A stretch of 5,186 nt of DNA. Source: SUP05 sp964577715 (GTDB lineage Bacteria > Pseudomonadota > Gammaproteobacteria > PS1 > Pseudothioglobaceae). The stretch's first letter is position 1, and every line of letters begins with the position of its first letter. Below are positions 1 to 5,186 of the stretch, in pieces. The position numbers were made by a program, and so were the translations under genes. The notes below the pieces were generated by a model that had not been told where the DNA came from, made no database searches, and was given only the letters and a program-made list of their open reading frames with translations. The stretch covers positions 1 to 5,186 of the forward strand of contig CAZOAA010000058.1 of NCBI GenBank assembly GCA_964577715.1. Reading direction: 5' to 3'.

Positions 1-245
1 TTTGGTGTGCCATTGTTTTTATGCGTCATGCCAATGATCCCACACCCATTGTTATTCAACGCGGTTGGGAAGGTGAGATTCTCAAAGAAGAGGTGGGTGA
101 GAACGGCTTTGGCTATGATCCAATTTTTTATGTACCCACACATCAATGCTCTTCAGCACAATTACCCCCCGAGGTGAAAAATTCTCTTTCTCACCGTGGG
201 CAAGCACTGCGCGCCTTGTTGGCACAGATGCCTACTCAGTTGTAA
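1..245 (+). CDS. rdgB: RdgB/HAM1-type non-canonical purine NTP pyrophosphatase, C-terminal part (5' end outside window)
   Basis: This is the C-terminal 80 or so residues of the enzyme that hydrolyses dITP, ITP and XTP to the monophosphate and pyrophosphate, keeping deaminated purines out of DNA and RNA in the cytoplasm. The reading frame is open from base 3, before the first in-window ATG at 21, so that ATG is internal and the gene runs in from the left. Visible family hallmarks are the RHANDPTP segment, the GFGYDPIF motif of the nucleotide pocket, and the C-terminal SHRGQAL motif, all in the order found in E. coli RdgB. The stop is TAA at 243-245. hemW begins 7 bases later, so the two are probably co-transcribed; this gene pair is common in gammaproteobacteria. 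The DNA here is noticeably more GC-rich than the copper genes downstream. Identification is secure; only the missing N-terminus cannot be judged. Confidence 0.95.
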   Translation, partial: WCAIVFMRHANDPTPIVIQRGWEGEILKEEVGENGFGYDPIFYVPTHQCSSAQLPPEVKNSLSHRGQALRALLAQMPTQL

Positions 246-252
246 TCCACAG

Positions 253-1356
253 GTGTTAACACTACCACCACTTTGTGTTTATATTCATTATCCGTGGTGT
301 GTGAAAAAATGCCCTTATTGCGACTTCAACTCCCACGAGGGGGAGAATAGATCCGGTTATATCCAAGCCTTGTTAAAGGATTTAGATCAGGATTTAGACT
401 ATGTTCAGGGGCGCAGTATTCAGTCTATTTTTATCGGTGGTGGCACACCTAGTTTGATGTCTGAGCAAGATTTAAGCACACTATTTACTGGCTTAAAATC
501 AAGGCTCAGTTTTGATCCAAATATTGAAATCACTTTAGAAACCAATCCGGGCACGTTTGAAATAGAAAAATTCAAAGCATTTAAAGACATTGGTATCAAC
601 CGACTCTCAATAGGCGTGCAATCATTTAACGATCAACATCTATTATCACTAGGTCGCATACACAATGCCAAAGAGGCAGTTAAGGCTTGCACTCTGGCAA
701 GCGATCTATTTGATAATTTTAATATTGATCTAATGTATGGCCTAGAAGGGCAAAGTATTGATAATTGCATCTCAGATATTAATCAAGCCATTGATCTAAA
801 TCCGCAACATATTTCTTTTTATCAGCTAACGATTGAACCGAATACTTTGTTTGCCAAGTTTCCACCTCCCTTGCCTGCAGACGATGATATTTGGCGTATG
901 GGTGAACAAGGCGCGATATTATTAGAGCAACATGGATTTAAGCGTTATGAGGTATCAGCTTATGGCCAAGCATCAAAACATAATTTAAATTATTGGCAGT
1001 TTGGCGACTATATTGGCATTGGTGCAGGTGCTCATGGCAAGATAACTGACGCTAATAATAATAAAATTTTTAGAACAGTTAAGTCTAGGTCGCCAAAAGA
1101 TTATTTATCAACACCCAAGAAATCAATTCAGCAAATTGAAAATTTAATATTTGACTTTATGTTAAATGCTTTGCGTCTCAAAGATGGTTTTAACAAAGAG
1201 CTTTTTTCAAATAGAACTGGTATCGGCTATGAAAAAGTAGCCTCGAAAATAGCTAAAGCCAAAGATTTAGGGCTTATTGAAACAAATAAAAAACACGTGT
1301 TACCAAGTGCCAAAGGCTATGATTTTCTAAATGATTTGCAAGAATTTTTTTTGTGA
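253..1356 (+). CDS. hemW: HemW, radical-SAM-family heme chaperone (formerly annotated as HemN-like coproporphyrinogen oxidase)
   Basis: The product (367 residues from the GTG at 253; E. coli HemW is 378) belongs to the radical-SAM family and is known as a cytoplasmic heme-binding chaperone that delivers heme to respiratory enzymes. The 4Fe-4S cluster motif is CVKKCPYCDF with Cys16, Cys20 and Cys23. The following residue pattern is CxF, as in HemW, and not the CxC of true HemN, so oxidase activity is not expected. The SAM-binding GGGTPS lies at 62-67, ETNPGT and GVQSF follow, and the HemW-typical HNLNYW is at 243-248, followed by GDYIGIGAGAHGK. The start GTG at 253 gives an N-terminus LTLPPLCVYIHYPWC that aligns with E. 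coli (KLPPLSLYIHIPWC). The only upstream in-frame start, GTG at 196, would read out of frame through the conserved RdgB tail. No clear Shine-Dalgarno precedes 253, so coupling to rdgB translation is likely. The 3' half is more AT-rich than the 5' half. Confidence 0.95.
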   Translation: MLTLPPLCVYIHYPWCVKKCPYCDFNSHEGENRSGYIQALLKDLDQDLDYVQGRSIQSIFIGGGTPSLMSEQDLSTLFTGLKSRLSFDPNIEITLETNPGTFEIEKFKAFKDIGINRLSIGVQSFNDQHLLSLGRIHNAKEAVKACTLASDLFDNFNIDLMYGLEGQSIDNCISDINQAIDLNPQHISFYQLTIEPNTLFAKFPPPLPADDDIWRMGEQGAILLEQHGFKRYEVSAYGQASKHNLNYWQFGDYIGIGAGAHGKITDANNNKIFRTVKSRSPKDYLSTPKKSIQQIENLIFDFMLNALRLKDGFNKELFSNRTGIGYEKVASKIAKAKDLGLIETNKKHVLPSAKGYDFLNDLQEFFL

Positions 1357-1362
1357 TAAAAT
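1336..1362 (+). promoter_or_regulatory. Candidate extended -10 promoter for the small secreted protein gene
   Basis: A -35-like TTGCAA (1336-1341) is followed after 15 bases by an extended -10, TGATAAAAT (1354-1362, TGn plus TAAAAT). Transcription would start near 1369-1371, one to three bases before the ATG at 1372, giving an essentially leaderless message. This agrees with the lack of any Shine-Dalgarno in the 15 bases between hemW and the next gene. The promoter lies over the end and stop codon of hemW. It is inferred from consensus only, in AT-rich DNA where such matches arise by chance. Confidence 0.35.
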
Positions 1363-1371
1363 TTTCTTGGT

Positions 1372-1671
1372 ATGAAAGTGTTGGTTTTTTTAGTACTGCT
1401 TGTATCGCAATTCACAATTGTCTCTCACGCCAATGATAACAGTGGGCACGAGGGTGTTTGTAGTACTAGTGAGCAAGTTATGAATATGGCCAATACAAAT
1501 TATAAGCATAATCATTTTTGTGACAACTGCGCAGGTGTTTCTATTGCCCTTCCAACTGAGACAATGCGATATTTCGTATTGATAAACCAAGCTTTAATAG
1601 GACTAAAACTTGATTATCTTTATTTATCTAAAATATCTGAAGTAGAAAATCCACCCCCAATCTTTTTGTAG
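1372..1671 (+). CDS. Small secreted Cys/His/Met-rich protein, possible periplasmic copper-binding protein
   Basis: I do not recognise this 99-residue protein by name. It begins with a basic residue and a hydrophobic stretch, then VSHA followed by Asn-Asp, which fits a Sec signal peptide cleaved after Ala20. The mature part of about 79 residues has possible soft-metal ligands His26, Cys30, Met37, Met39, His46, His48, Cys50 and Cys53, including the cluster HNHFCDNC. A hydrophobic stretch near residues 67-85 and a tail ending NPPPIFL follow. A CxxC in the middle and a proline-rich end recall small DUF2946-like proteins found beside copper genes, but this is a loose resemblance from memory. It starts 15 bases after hemW with no Shine-Dalgarno and ends 82 bases before the cytochrome c gene. 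Placement directly upstream of the cytochrome and copA suggests metal sensing, buffering or delivery in the periplasm. The CDS call rests on the signal peptide and spacing, and function is inference. Confidence 0.7.
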   Translation: MKVLVFLVLLVSQFTIVSHANDNSGHEGVCSTSEQVMNMANTNYKHNHFCDNCAGVSIALPTETMRYFVLINQALIGLKLDYLYLSKISEVENPPPIFL

Positions 1672-1753
1672 TTTATTTAATTAATTTCACTTAAAAATCT
1701 GTCTATTTTTAATAAATTACAGATTAATTTAAATATATAAAAAGGATAAAAAT
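1672..1753 (+). promoter_or_regulatory. AT-rich intergenic region with candidate promoter and spaced inverted repeat upstream of the cytochrome c gene
   Basis: Within these 82 bases a -35-like TTCACT (1686-1691) and a -10-like TTTAAT (1708-1713) are separated by 16 bases, predicting a start near 1720. The repeat arms AATCTGT (1696-1702) and ACAGATT (1719-1725) are exact reverse complements 16 bases apart, with their centre at 1710/1711, inside the -10. One arm lies between -35 and -10 and the other over the predicted start, as an operator would. The cytochrome ribosome binding site AAAGGA (1741-1746) follows, 7 bases before the ATG. No CueR-like GC-containing dyad is present. Both elements are short and the region is very AT-rich, so chance is a real alternative. 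Confidence 0.35.
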
Positions 1754-2161
1754 ATGAAAACATTAATAATTCTATCAAGTGTTTTGTTGCTATCAGGTTG
1801 TTTCGACAATAGTGATGCACAAGCAAAAACTAAAGAGAGCGTGCAGGTAGGACAAGCAACTTTTGAGAAAAACTGCGCAACATGTCATGGTGTTGGGGCG
1901 CAAGGAAAAACTAAAGACTGGAGGCAAAGACTGCCAAATGGTAAGTTTCCTGCACCGCCACTTAATGGTAGTGCTCATGCATGGCATCATTCACCTAAAG
2001 CATTACTGTTAACAATAAATAATGGCGGAATTGCCCATGGTGGGTGGATGCCCGCATTTAAAGATCAATTGAGTGAGAAAGAAAAACAAGCCGTGCTTGA
2101 TTATATTTACAGTTTATGGCCAAAATCTATACAACAAAAATATGATGAAAAATTTAAGTAA
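1754..2161 (+). CDS. Monoheme class I cytochrome c lipoprotein associated with copper ATPase
   Basis: This 135-residue protein starts at an ATG with a good Shine-Dalgarno (AAAGGA, 7-base spacing). The N-terminus is a lipoprotein signal with lipobox LSGC, so Cys16 would be lipidated. Residue +2 is Phe and not Asp, which by the E. coli Lol rule favours the outer membrane, periplasmic face. One heme-attachment motif, CATCH (41-45), gives covalent heme c with His45 as proximal ligand; Met99 in GGWMPAF is the likely distal ligand. The conserved stretch PAPPLNGSAHAWHH (66-79) is rich in His and typical, as far as I recall, of cytochromes encoded beside copA. The helix LSEKEKQAVLDYIYSLWP closes the fold. 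It is followed by copA after 55 bases. The role is probably electron transfer in the periplasm, perhaps linked to copper redox state or to an oxidase. The partner is unknown. Confidence 0.9.
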   Translation: MKTLIILSSVLLLSGCFDNSDAQAKTKESVQVGQATFEKNCATCHGVGAQGKTKDWRQRLPNGKFPAPPLNGSAHAWHHSPKALLLTINNGGIAHGGWMPAFKDQLSEKEKQAVLDYIYSLWPKSIQQKYDEKFK

Positions 2162-2174
2162 TATCAAATAGTTA

Positions 2175-2188
2175 ACTTGATTTCAAGT
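2175..2188. repeat. Perfect 14-base inverted repeat between cytochrome c and copA
   Basis: ACTTGA-TT-TCAAGT is a perfect dyad with 6-base arms and a 2-base centre, located 13 bases after the cytochrome stop and 28 bases before the preferred copA ATG. As RNA it could form a short stem (ACTTG/CAAGT with loop ATTT); as DNA it could be a small operator. There is no T-run after it, so it is not an intrinsic terminator. It does not match the FNR consensus, since only one TTGAT half-site is present at the right place. Confidence 0.4.
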
Positions 2189-2216
2189 ACTATGGAGCTT
2201 ATTGAAAGAGTTCTAT

Positions 2217-4448
2217 ATGGGTAAAAGAAATATTAATTTATCAATTTCCGGCATGTCATGTGCTGGATGTGTTGCTAGTGTTGAAGATGCACTAAACAAT
2301 GTTGACGGTGTTGATAAAGCTAGTGTTAATTTTGTCGATCATACTGCTGAGGTAGTTGGTGATGCAAGAATAGAAGATTTGATTGAGTCTGTAGTAGATG
2401 CTGGCTATGATGCAGATGAATTAGTACCAAGTGATGCTGATCAAGTGCTTGAAAAGCAGCAACATGAGTTTGTTCATTATCAGCAACTACTAAGAAAATC
2501 CTTTGTTGCGTCATTACTTGGAGTGCCTTTATTTATTGCTGGCTTGTTGGGATTATTGCCAGCAATAGATAGTGCTATTAATCAAATATTTTGGCTGATA
2601 ATAGGCATATTAACTGCATTTGTTATGTATTATTCTGGCTCCCATTTTTATAATGGAGCAATAAAAGTATTCTTGAATCATAACGCTAATATGGATACCT
2701 TGATAGCATTAGGTACAGGTGTGGCTTGGATGTTTTCAATGTTGATCGTTGTTTTTGTTGAATATTTTCCTAAAGATTCTCAACATGTATATTTTGAAGC
2801 TACTGCAATTATTATTGCACTTATTAATCTAGGTTCTGCATTAGAAAACAAAGCGCGTGGCAAAACTTCACAAGCCATTAAACGCTTGATTGGCTTACAA
2901 CCAAAGACAGCATTGGTGATACGCAATGGCAAGGAGATAGATTTGCCAATTGAGAAAGTGGGTATCTCTGAAACAATAAAGGTACGTCCAGGAGAAAAGA
3001 TACCTGTTGATGGCAATTTAATAGACGGATCCTCTAGTGTTGACGAATCAATGCTTACAGGTGAGCCAATGCCGGTTAAGAAAAAAGCTGGTGACAAGGT
3101 AACAGCGGGAACAATTAATAAAACTGGATCTTTTTTGTTTGTCTCTACACATATTGGAAAAGATACAGCACTTGCTCATATTATTGAAATGGTGCGCAAG
3201 GCCCAGTCTAGTAAACCAGCTATTGGAAGATTGGTTGATCGGGTTTCAGCAATATTTGTACCTACGGTTCTTATTATCGCTATTATTGCTTTTCTAATAT
3301 GGTTTAATATTGGCTACAGTGTTACTTTTGCAACAGTAGCATCAGTAACAGTATTAATTATTGCATGTCCTTGTGCACTAGGGTTGGCAACCCCTATTTC
3401 TATTATGGTCGGTGTTGGTAAAGCGGCTGATCACGCTATATTGATTCGCAACGGAGAGGCTTTGCAACAGGCTGGAAAGCTTGATGCAATAGTTTTGGAT
3501 AAAACCGGTACTATCACTCAAGGCAGACCAAGTGTTACCAACATTATGTCATTGAGTCATATATCTGATCAAGAGTGTTTAAGTCTTGCAGCGTCAATAG
3601 AATCTTCCTCTGAGCATCCGTTAGCTCAAGCAATTGTTGAAGAGGCAAAATCAAAGGATTTGGATGTTAAGTTATGCGAAGACTTTAACTCTATTACTGG
3701 AAAAGGAGTTAAAGCCAACATTAAAGGGCAATTGGTTTTATTTGGCAACGAGCGCTTAATGCGGCAATATGATATTAATATTACTGCACTAAAAGAAGAG
3801 TCAGAAATCCGATCTCAAGAGGCAAAAACCCCAATCTATTTAGCTATTGATGGAAAAGCTGCAGGTGTTGTTACAGTGGCCGACCCTATCAAAGAAGACT
3901 CTAAAGAGGCAATTAGAAACATGCAAAAATCTGGATTGAAGGTTGTGTTACTTACAGGAGATAACAGTGCAACTGCAAATGCAATTGCCAAGTCGGTTAA
4001 TATTATTGACGTTGTTTCTGATGTTATGCCAGATGAAAAATCTAAAAAAATCAAACAATTGCAAGCGGATGGATATGTAGTTGGCATGGTGGGAGACGGT
4101 ATTAATGATGCGCCAGCATTAGCCGGTGCTGATGTTGGTTTTGCAATCGGTACAGGTACTGACGTTGCTATTGAGAGCGCTGATATAGTTTTAATGCAAG
4201 GATCTTTGAATGGTGTGGCAGACGCAATTAATATCTCCAAAGCAACCACAAGAAATATTAAGCAAAATTTATTTGGTGCTTTTATATACAACACTTTGGG
4301 AATTCCGGTGGCTGCTGGAGCCCTGTATCCAGTGTTTGGATTATTGCTCAACCCGATGATTGCTGGTGCAGCAATGGCAATGTCTTCTTTAACTGTGGTT
4401 AGTAATGCTAATAGATTGCGCTATATTAAGCTTGGAGGCAGCAAGTGA
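2217..4448 (+). CDS. copA: CopA-type Cu(I)-exporting P1B-1 ATPase with one N-terminal heavy-metal-associated domain
   Basis: The 743-residue inner-membrane pump uses ATP to export Cu(I) from the cytoplasm. Domains in order: one HMA domain (about 5-70) with GMSCAGC, Cys15 and Cys18; membrane helices near 95-115, 124-143, 159-183 and 192-212; actuator domain with TGEP at 281-284; helix 5 near 346-366; helix 6 with the transport motif CPC at 384-386; phosphorylation motif DKTGT with Asp428; nucleotide-domain SEHP with His467; GDGINDAP with Asp627; last two helices with Tyr691-Asn692 and MxxSS (Met720, Ser723, Ser724). The YN and MSS signatures mark Cu(I) specificity, and the ending SSLTVVSNANRLR resembles export-type CopA more than the oxidase-assembly pump FixI/CcoI. 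I chose ATG 2217, with AAAGAG six bases upstream, over an in-frame TTG at 2202 (748 residues). The gene follows the cytochrome and overlaps the next small gene by four bases. No key residue is missing. Confidence 0.96.
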   Translation: MGKRNINLSISGMSCAGCVASVEDALNNVDGVDKASVNFVDHTAEVVGDARIEDLIESVVDAGYDADELVPSDADQVLEKQQHEFVHYQQLLRKSFVASLLGVPLFIAGLLGLLPAIDSAINQIFWLIIGILTAFVMYYSGSHFYNGAIKVFLNHNANMDTLIALGTGVAWMFSMLIVVFVEYFPKDSQHVYFEATAIIIALINLGSALENKARGKTSQAIKRLIGLQPKTALVIRNGKEIDLPIEKVGISETIKVRPGEKIPVDGNLIDGSSSVDESMLTGEPMPVKKKAGDKVTAGTINKTGSFLFVSTHIGKDTALAHIIEMVRKAQSSKPAIGRLVDRVSAIFVPTVLIIAIIAFLIWFNIGYSVTFATVASVTVLIIACPCALGLATPISIMVGVGKAADHAILIRNGEALQQAGKLDAIVLDKTGTITQGRPSVTNIMSLSHISDQECLSLAASIESSSEHPLAQAIVEEAKSKDLDVKLCEDFNSITGKGVKANIKGQLVLFGNERLMRQYDINITALKEESEIRSQEAKTPIYLAIDGKAAGVVTVADPIKEDSKEAIRNMQKSGLKVVLLTGDNSATANAIAKSVNIIDVVSDVMPDEKSKKIKQLQADGYVVGMVGDGINDAPALAGADVGFAIGTGTDVAIESADIVLMQGSLNGVADAINISKATTRNIKQNLFGAFIYNTLGIPVAAGALYPVFGLLLNPMIAGAAMAMSSLTVVSNANRLRYIKLGGSK
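4434..4438 (+). promoter_or_regulatory. Strong ribosome binding site for the 25-residue membrane protein
   Basis: GGAGG lies inside the last codons of copA, six bases before the GTG at 4445. It is the best Shine-Dalgarno match in the window and decides the start of the tiny downstream gene, which would otherwise be hard to credit. It is part of the codons for the Gly-Gly of the copA tail, so a purely coding origin is possible, but the spacing is ideal for initiation. Confidence 0.6.
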
Positions 4449-4522
4449 CAACCTTAATTAATATTTTTGGACTGGTCTTAATTATTGGCGTTATTTGGTG
4501 GTTTTGGTTGTCAAAGAAATAA
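4445..4522 (+). CDS. 25-residue single-helix membrane protein, resembling the anchor of CopA-linked cupredoxins
   Basis: This tiny gene starts with GTG whose last two bases are shared with the copA TGA stop (GTGA overlap), behind a strong GGAGG. The product is almost entirely one hydrophobic helix (about residues 4-22) containing GLVLIIGVIWWFWL and ending in Ser-Lys-Lys, then TAA. Lysines at the C-terminal end suggest the tail is cytoplasmic or at the inner face, by the positive-inside rule. From memory, copA operons of many gammaproteobacteria encode, in this same position, a protein with a nearly identical N-terminal helix (IVWWFWL) followed by a periplasmic cupredoxin domain. Here no such domain follows: the 57 bases to argB have no cupredoxin-like reading in any frame I checked. 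It could be a remnant, or a functional small helper of CopA. CcoS, another one-helix protein near copper pumps, is an alternative, but its usual SGQ-containing tail is absent. Confidence 0.6.
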   Translation: MTTLINIFGLVLIIGVIWWFWLSKK

Positions 4523-4579
4523 TCGGCTTAACCGGCGACCATTAAGTAAAATAATGCGAAATTTATTTTAATTTTTATT
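4523..4579 (+). other. Short intergenic region before argB, no clear terminator or ribosome binding site
   Basis: The first part contains CGG-CTTAA-CCG (4524-4534), a three-base-pair stem too weak to terminate. The rest is T-rich, with -10-like hexamers TAAAAT (4547-4552) and TTTAAT (4567-4572) but no good -35 at suitable distance. No Shine-Dalgarno precedes the argB ATG. A TTTAAT-driven transcript would begin about at the ATG. Confidence 0.4.
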
Positions 4580-5186
4580 ATGTCTGACAATACACACAAT
4601 ATTGCTAATGTTTTAACCGAAGCATTACCTTATATTCAAAAATTTCAAGGCAAAACCATTGTCATTAAATATGGCGGCAACGCCATGGTGGACGAAAAGC
4701 TAAAGTCAAGCTTTGCGCGCGATATTGTGTTGATGAAATCCGTTGGCATGAACCCAATTGTGGTGCATGGCGGTGGGCCACAAATTGGCAAAACGCTAGA
4801 AAAAATTGGCAAAGAAAGTGAATTTATTGGTGGCATGCGTGTCACCGATTCTGAAACCATGGATGTGGTTGAGATGGTTTTGGGTGGCTTGGTCAATAAA
4901 GAAATTGTCAACCTTATTCATCAGCACGGTGGTCATTCCATCGGGCTAACGGGTAAGGACGGCAGCCTAATTTCAGCCAAAAAACTCAAAACAGACATTG
5001 AACCCACCTCAGAGATTATCGATTTAGGCCATGTGGGTGAAGTGGATACCATTGACACCTCTGTGATTGAGCTTTTGCTCGAAGGCGATTTTATCCCAGT
5101 AATTGCACCCATTGGTGTGGGTAAAGACGGTTTCTCTTACAACATCAATGCCGATTTGGTTGCCGGTTCAATCGCCCAAGCTTTGG
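4580..5186 (+). CDS. argB: Acetylglutamate kinase, N-terminal two thirds (3' end outside window)
   Basis: ArgB phosphorylates N-acetyl-L-glutamate with ATP in the second step of arginine synthesis in the cytoplasm. Some 202 residues are visible before the window ends; the family is usually near 300, so roughly 100 are missing. Hallmarks are the phosphate-binding KYGGNAM (30-36), VVHGGGPQI (His63 to Ile69) forming the glycine-rich loop for acetylglutamate and ATP, GGMRVTD with the substrate-binding Arg, LTGKDG, and YNINADLVAGSIA near the cut. The N-terminal helix (ANVLTEALPYIQKF) is the extension typical of ArgB. The start is the ATG at 4580. No Shine-Dalgarno is visible. It is a housekeeping gene with higher GC than copA and marks the right border of the copper module. 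Confidence 0.96.
   Translation, partial: MSDNTHNIANVLTEALPYIQKFQGKTIVIKYGGNAMVDEKLKSSFARDIVLMKSVGMNPIVVHGGGPQIGKTLEKIGKESEFIGGMRVTDSETMDVVEMVLGGLVNKEIVNLIHQHGGHSIGLTGKDGSLISAKKLKTDIEPTSEIIDLGHVGEVDTIDTSVIELLLEGDFIPVIAPIGVGKDGFSYNINADLVAGSIAQAL

Noticed and set aside
196..252. Upstream GTG extension of hemW adding 19 residues with four cysteines
   Set aside because: It reads out of frame through the conserved SHRGQAL end of rdgB, has no Shine-Dalgarno, and HemW proteins start right before the LPPL segment, matching the GTG at 253.
2202..2216. TTG start for copA with GGAG four bases upstream
   Set aside because: Possible but less likely than ATG at 2217, which has AAAGAG at good spacing and begins shortly before the HMA domain as usual; the five extra residues add nothing recognisable.
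1340..2216. CueR/CsoR-type copper operator or FNR box
   Set aside because: I looked for a GC-containing CueR dyad with a 19-base spacer and for TTGAT-N4-ATCAA in the upstream regions and found neither; only one FNR-like half-site occurs near 2178.
2441..2452. TCAAG-TG-CTTGA inverted repeat resembling the palindrome at 2175-2188
   Set aside because: It lies inside copA coding sequence between the HMA domain and first helix, and five-base arms of this kind are expected by chance.
3836..4351. 171-codon reverse-strand open frame inside copA
   Set aside because: It lies antisense to the highly conserved phosphatase and last-helix region of CopA, so it is a shadow of a real gene; no start signals or recognisable domains. 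The other reverse frames (for example 2780-3097 and 4645-4911) fail for the same reason.
4524..4534. Hairpin CGG-CTTAA-CCG after the mini-protein as a terminator
   Set aside because: The stem is only three base pairs and no T-run follows directly.
1..5186. tRNA, rRNA, CRISPR array, insertion sequence or phage attachment site
   Set aside because: No cloverleaf-like segment, regularly spaced repeats, transposase-like protein or terminal repeats were seen by eye on either strand.

Overview
The window looks like a stretch of chromosome from an AT-rich gammaproteobacterium. The protein wording of RdgB, HemW and ArgB is clearly gammaproteobacterial, and the low-GC style recalls sulfur-oxidising SUP05/Thioglobus-type bacteria. 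That placement is an impression from memory and needs a phylogeny. All genes lie on the + strand.

Layout. Positions 1-245 hold the 3' end of rdgB (inosine/xanthosine triphosphate pyrophosphatase). It is followed after 7 bases by hemW (heme chaperone, radical-SAM family; best start GTG at 253, stop at 1356). Positions 1372-4522 hold a compact set that looks like a copper-handling module: a small secreted Cys/His/Met protein (1372-1671), a monoheme lipoprotein cytochrome c (1754-2161), a CopA-type Cu(I)-exporting P-type ATPase (2217-4448), and a 25-residue single-helix membrane protein (4445-4522). The last starts inside the copA stop codon behind the strongest ribosome binding site in the window. 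The 3' edge is the first two thirds of argB (N-acetylglutamate kinase, 4580 onward, cut by the window end).

How the genes may work together. CopA would move Cu(I) out of the cytoplasm, and the cytochrome c would sit as a lipoprotein on the periplasmic side. In related bacteria, as I recall, this kind of cytochrome is a frequent neighbour of copA and of a membrane-anchored cupredoxin. Here only an anchor-like mini-protein is present and the copper-binding domain is missing. The small secreted protein has eight possible metal ligands and could bind copper in the periplasm. HemW and RdgB are housekeeping genes. HemW's link to heme delivery makes its position beside a cytochrome suggestive, but this may be chance.

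Regulation. No CueR-type operator was seen. There is a candidate extended -10 promoter that would give a nearly leaderless transcript for the secreted protein. A second candidate promoter before the cytochrome has its -10 at the centre of a spaced inverted repeat, and a perfect 14-base palindrome lies between the cytochrome and copA. No convincing intrinsic terminator, RNA gene, mobile element or CRISPR array was found.
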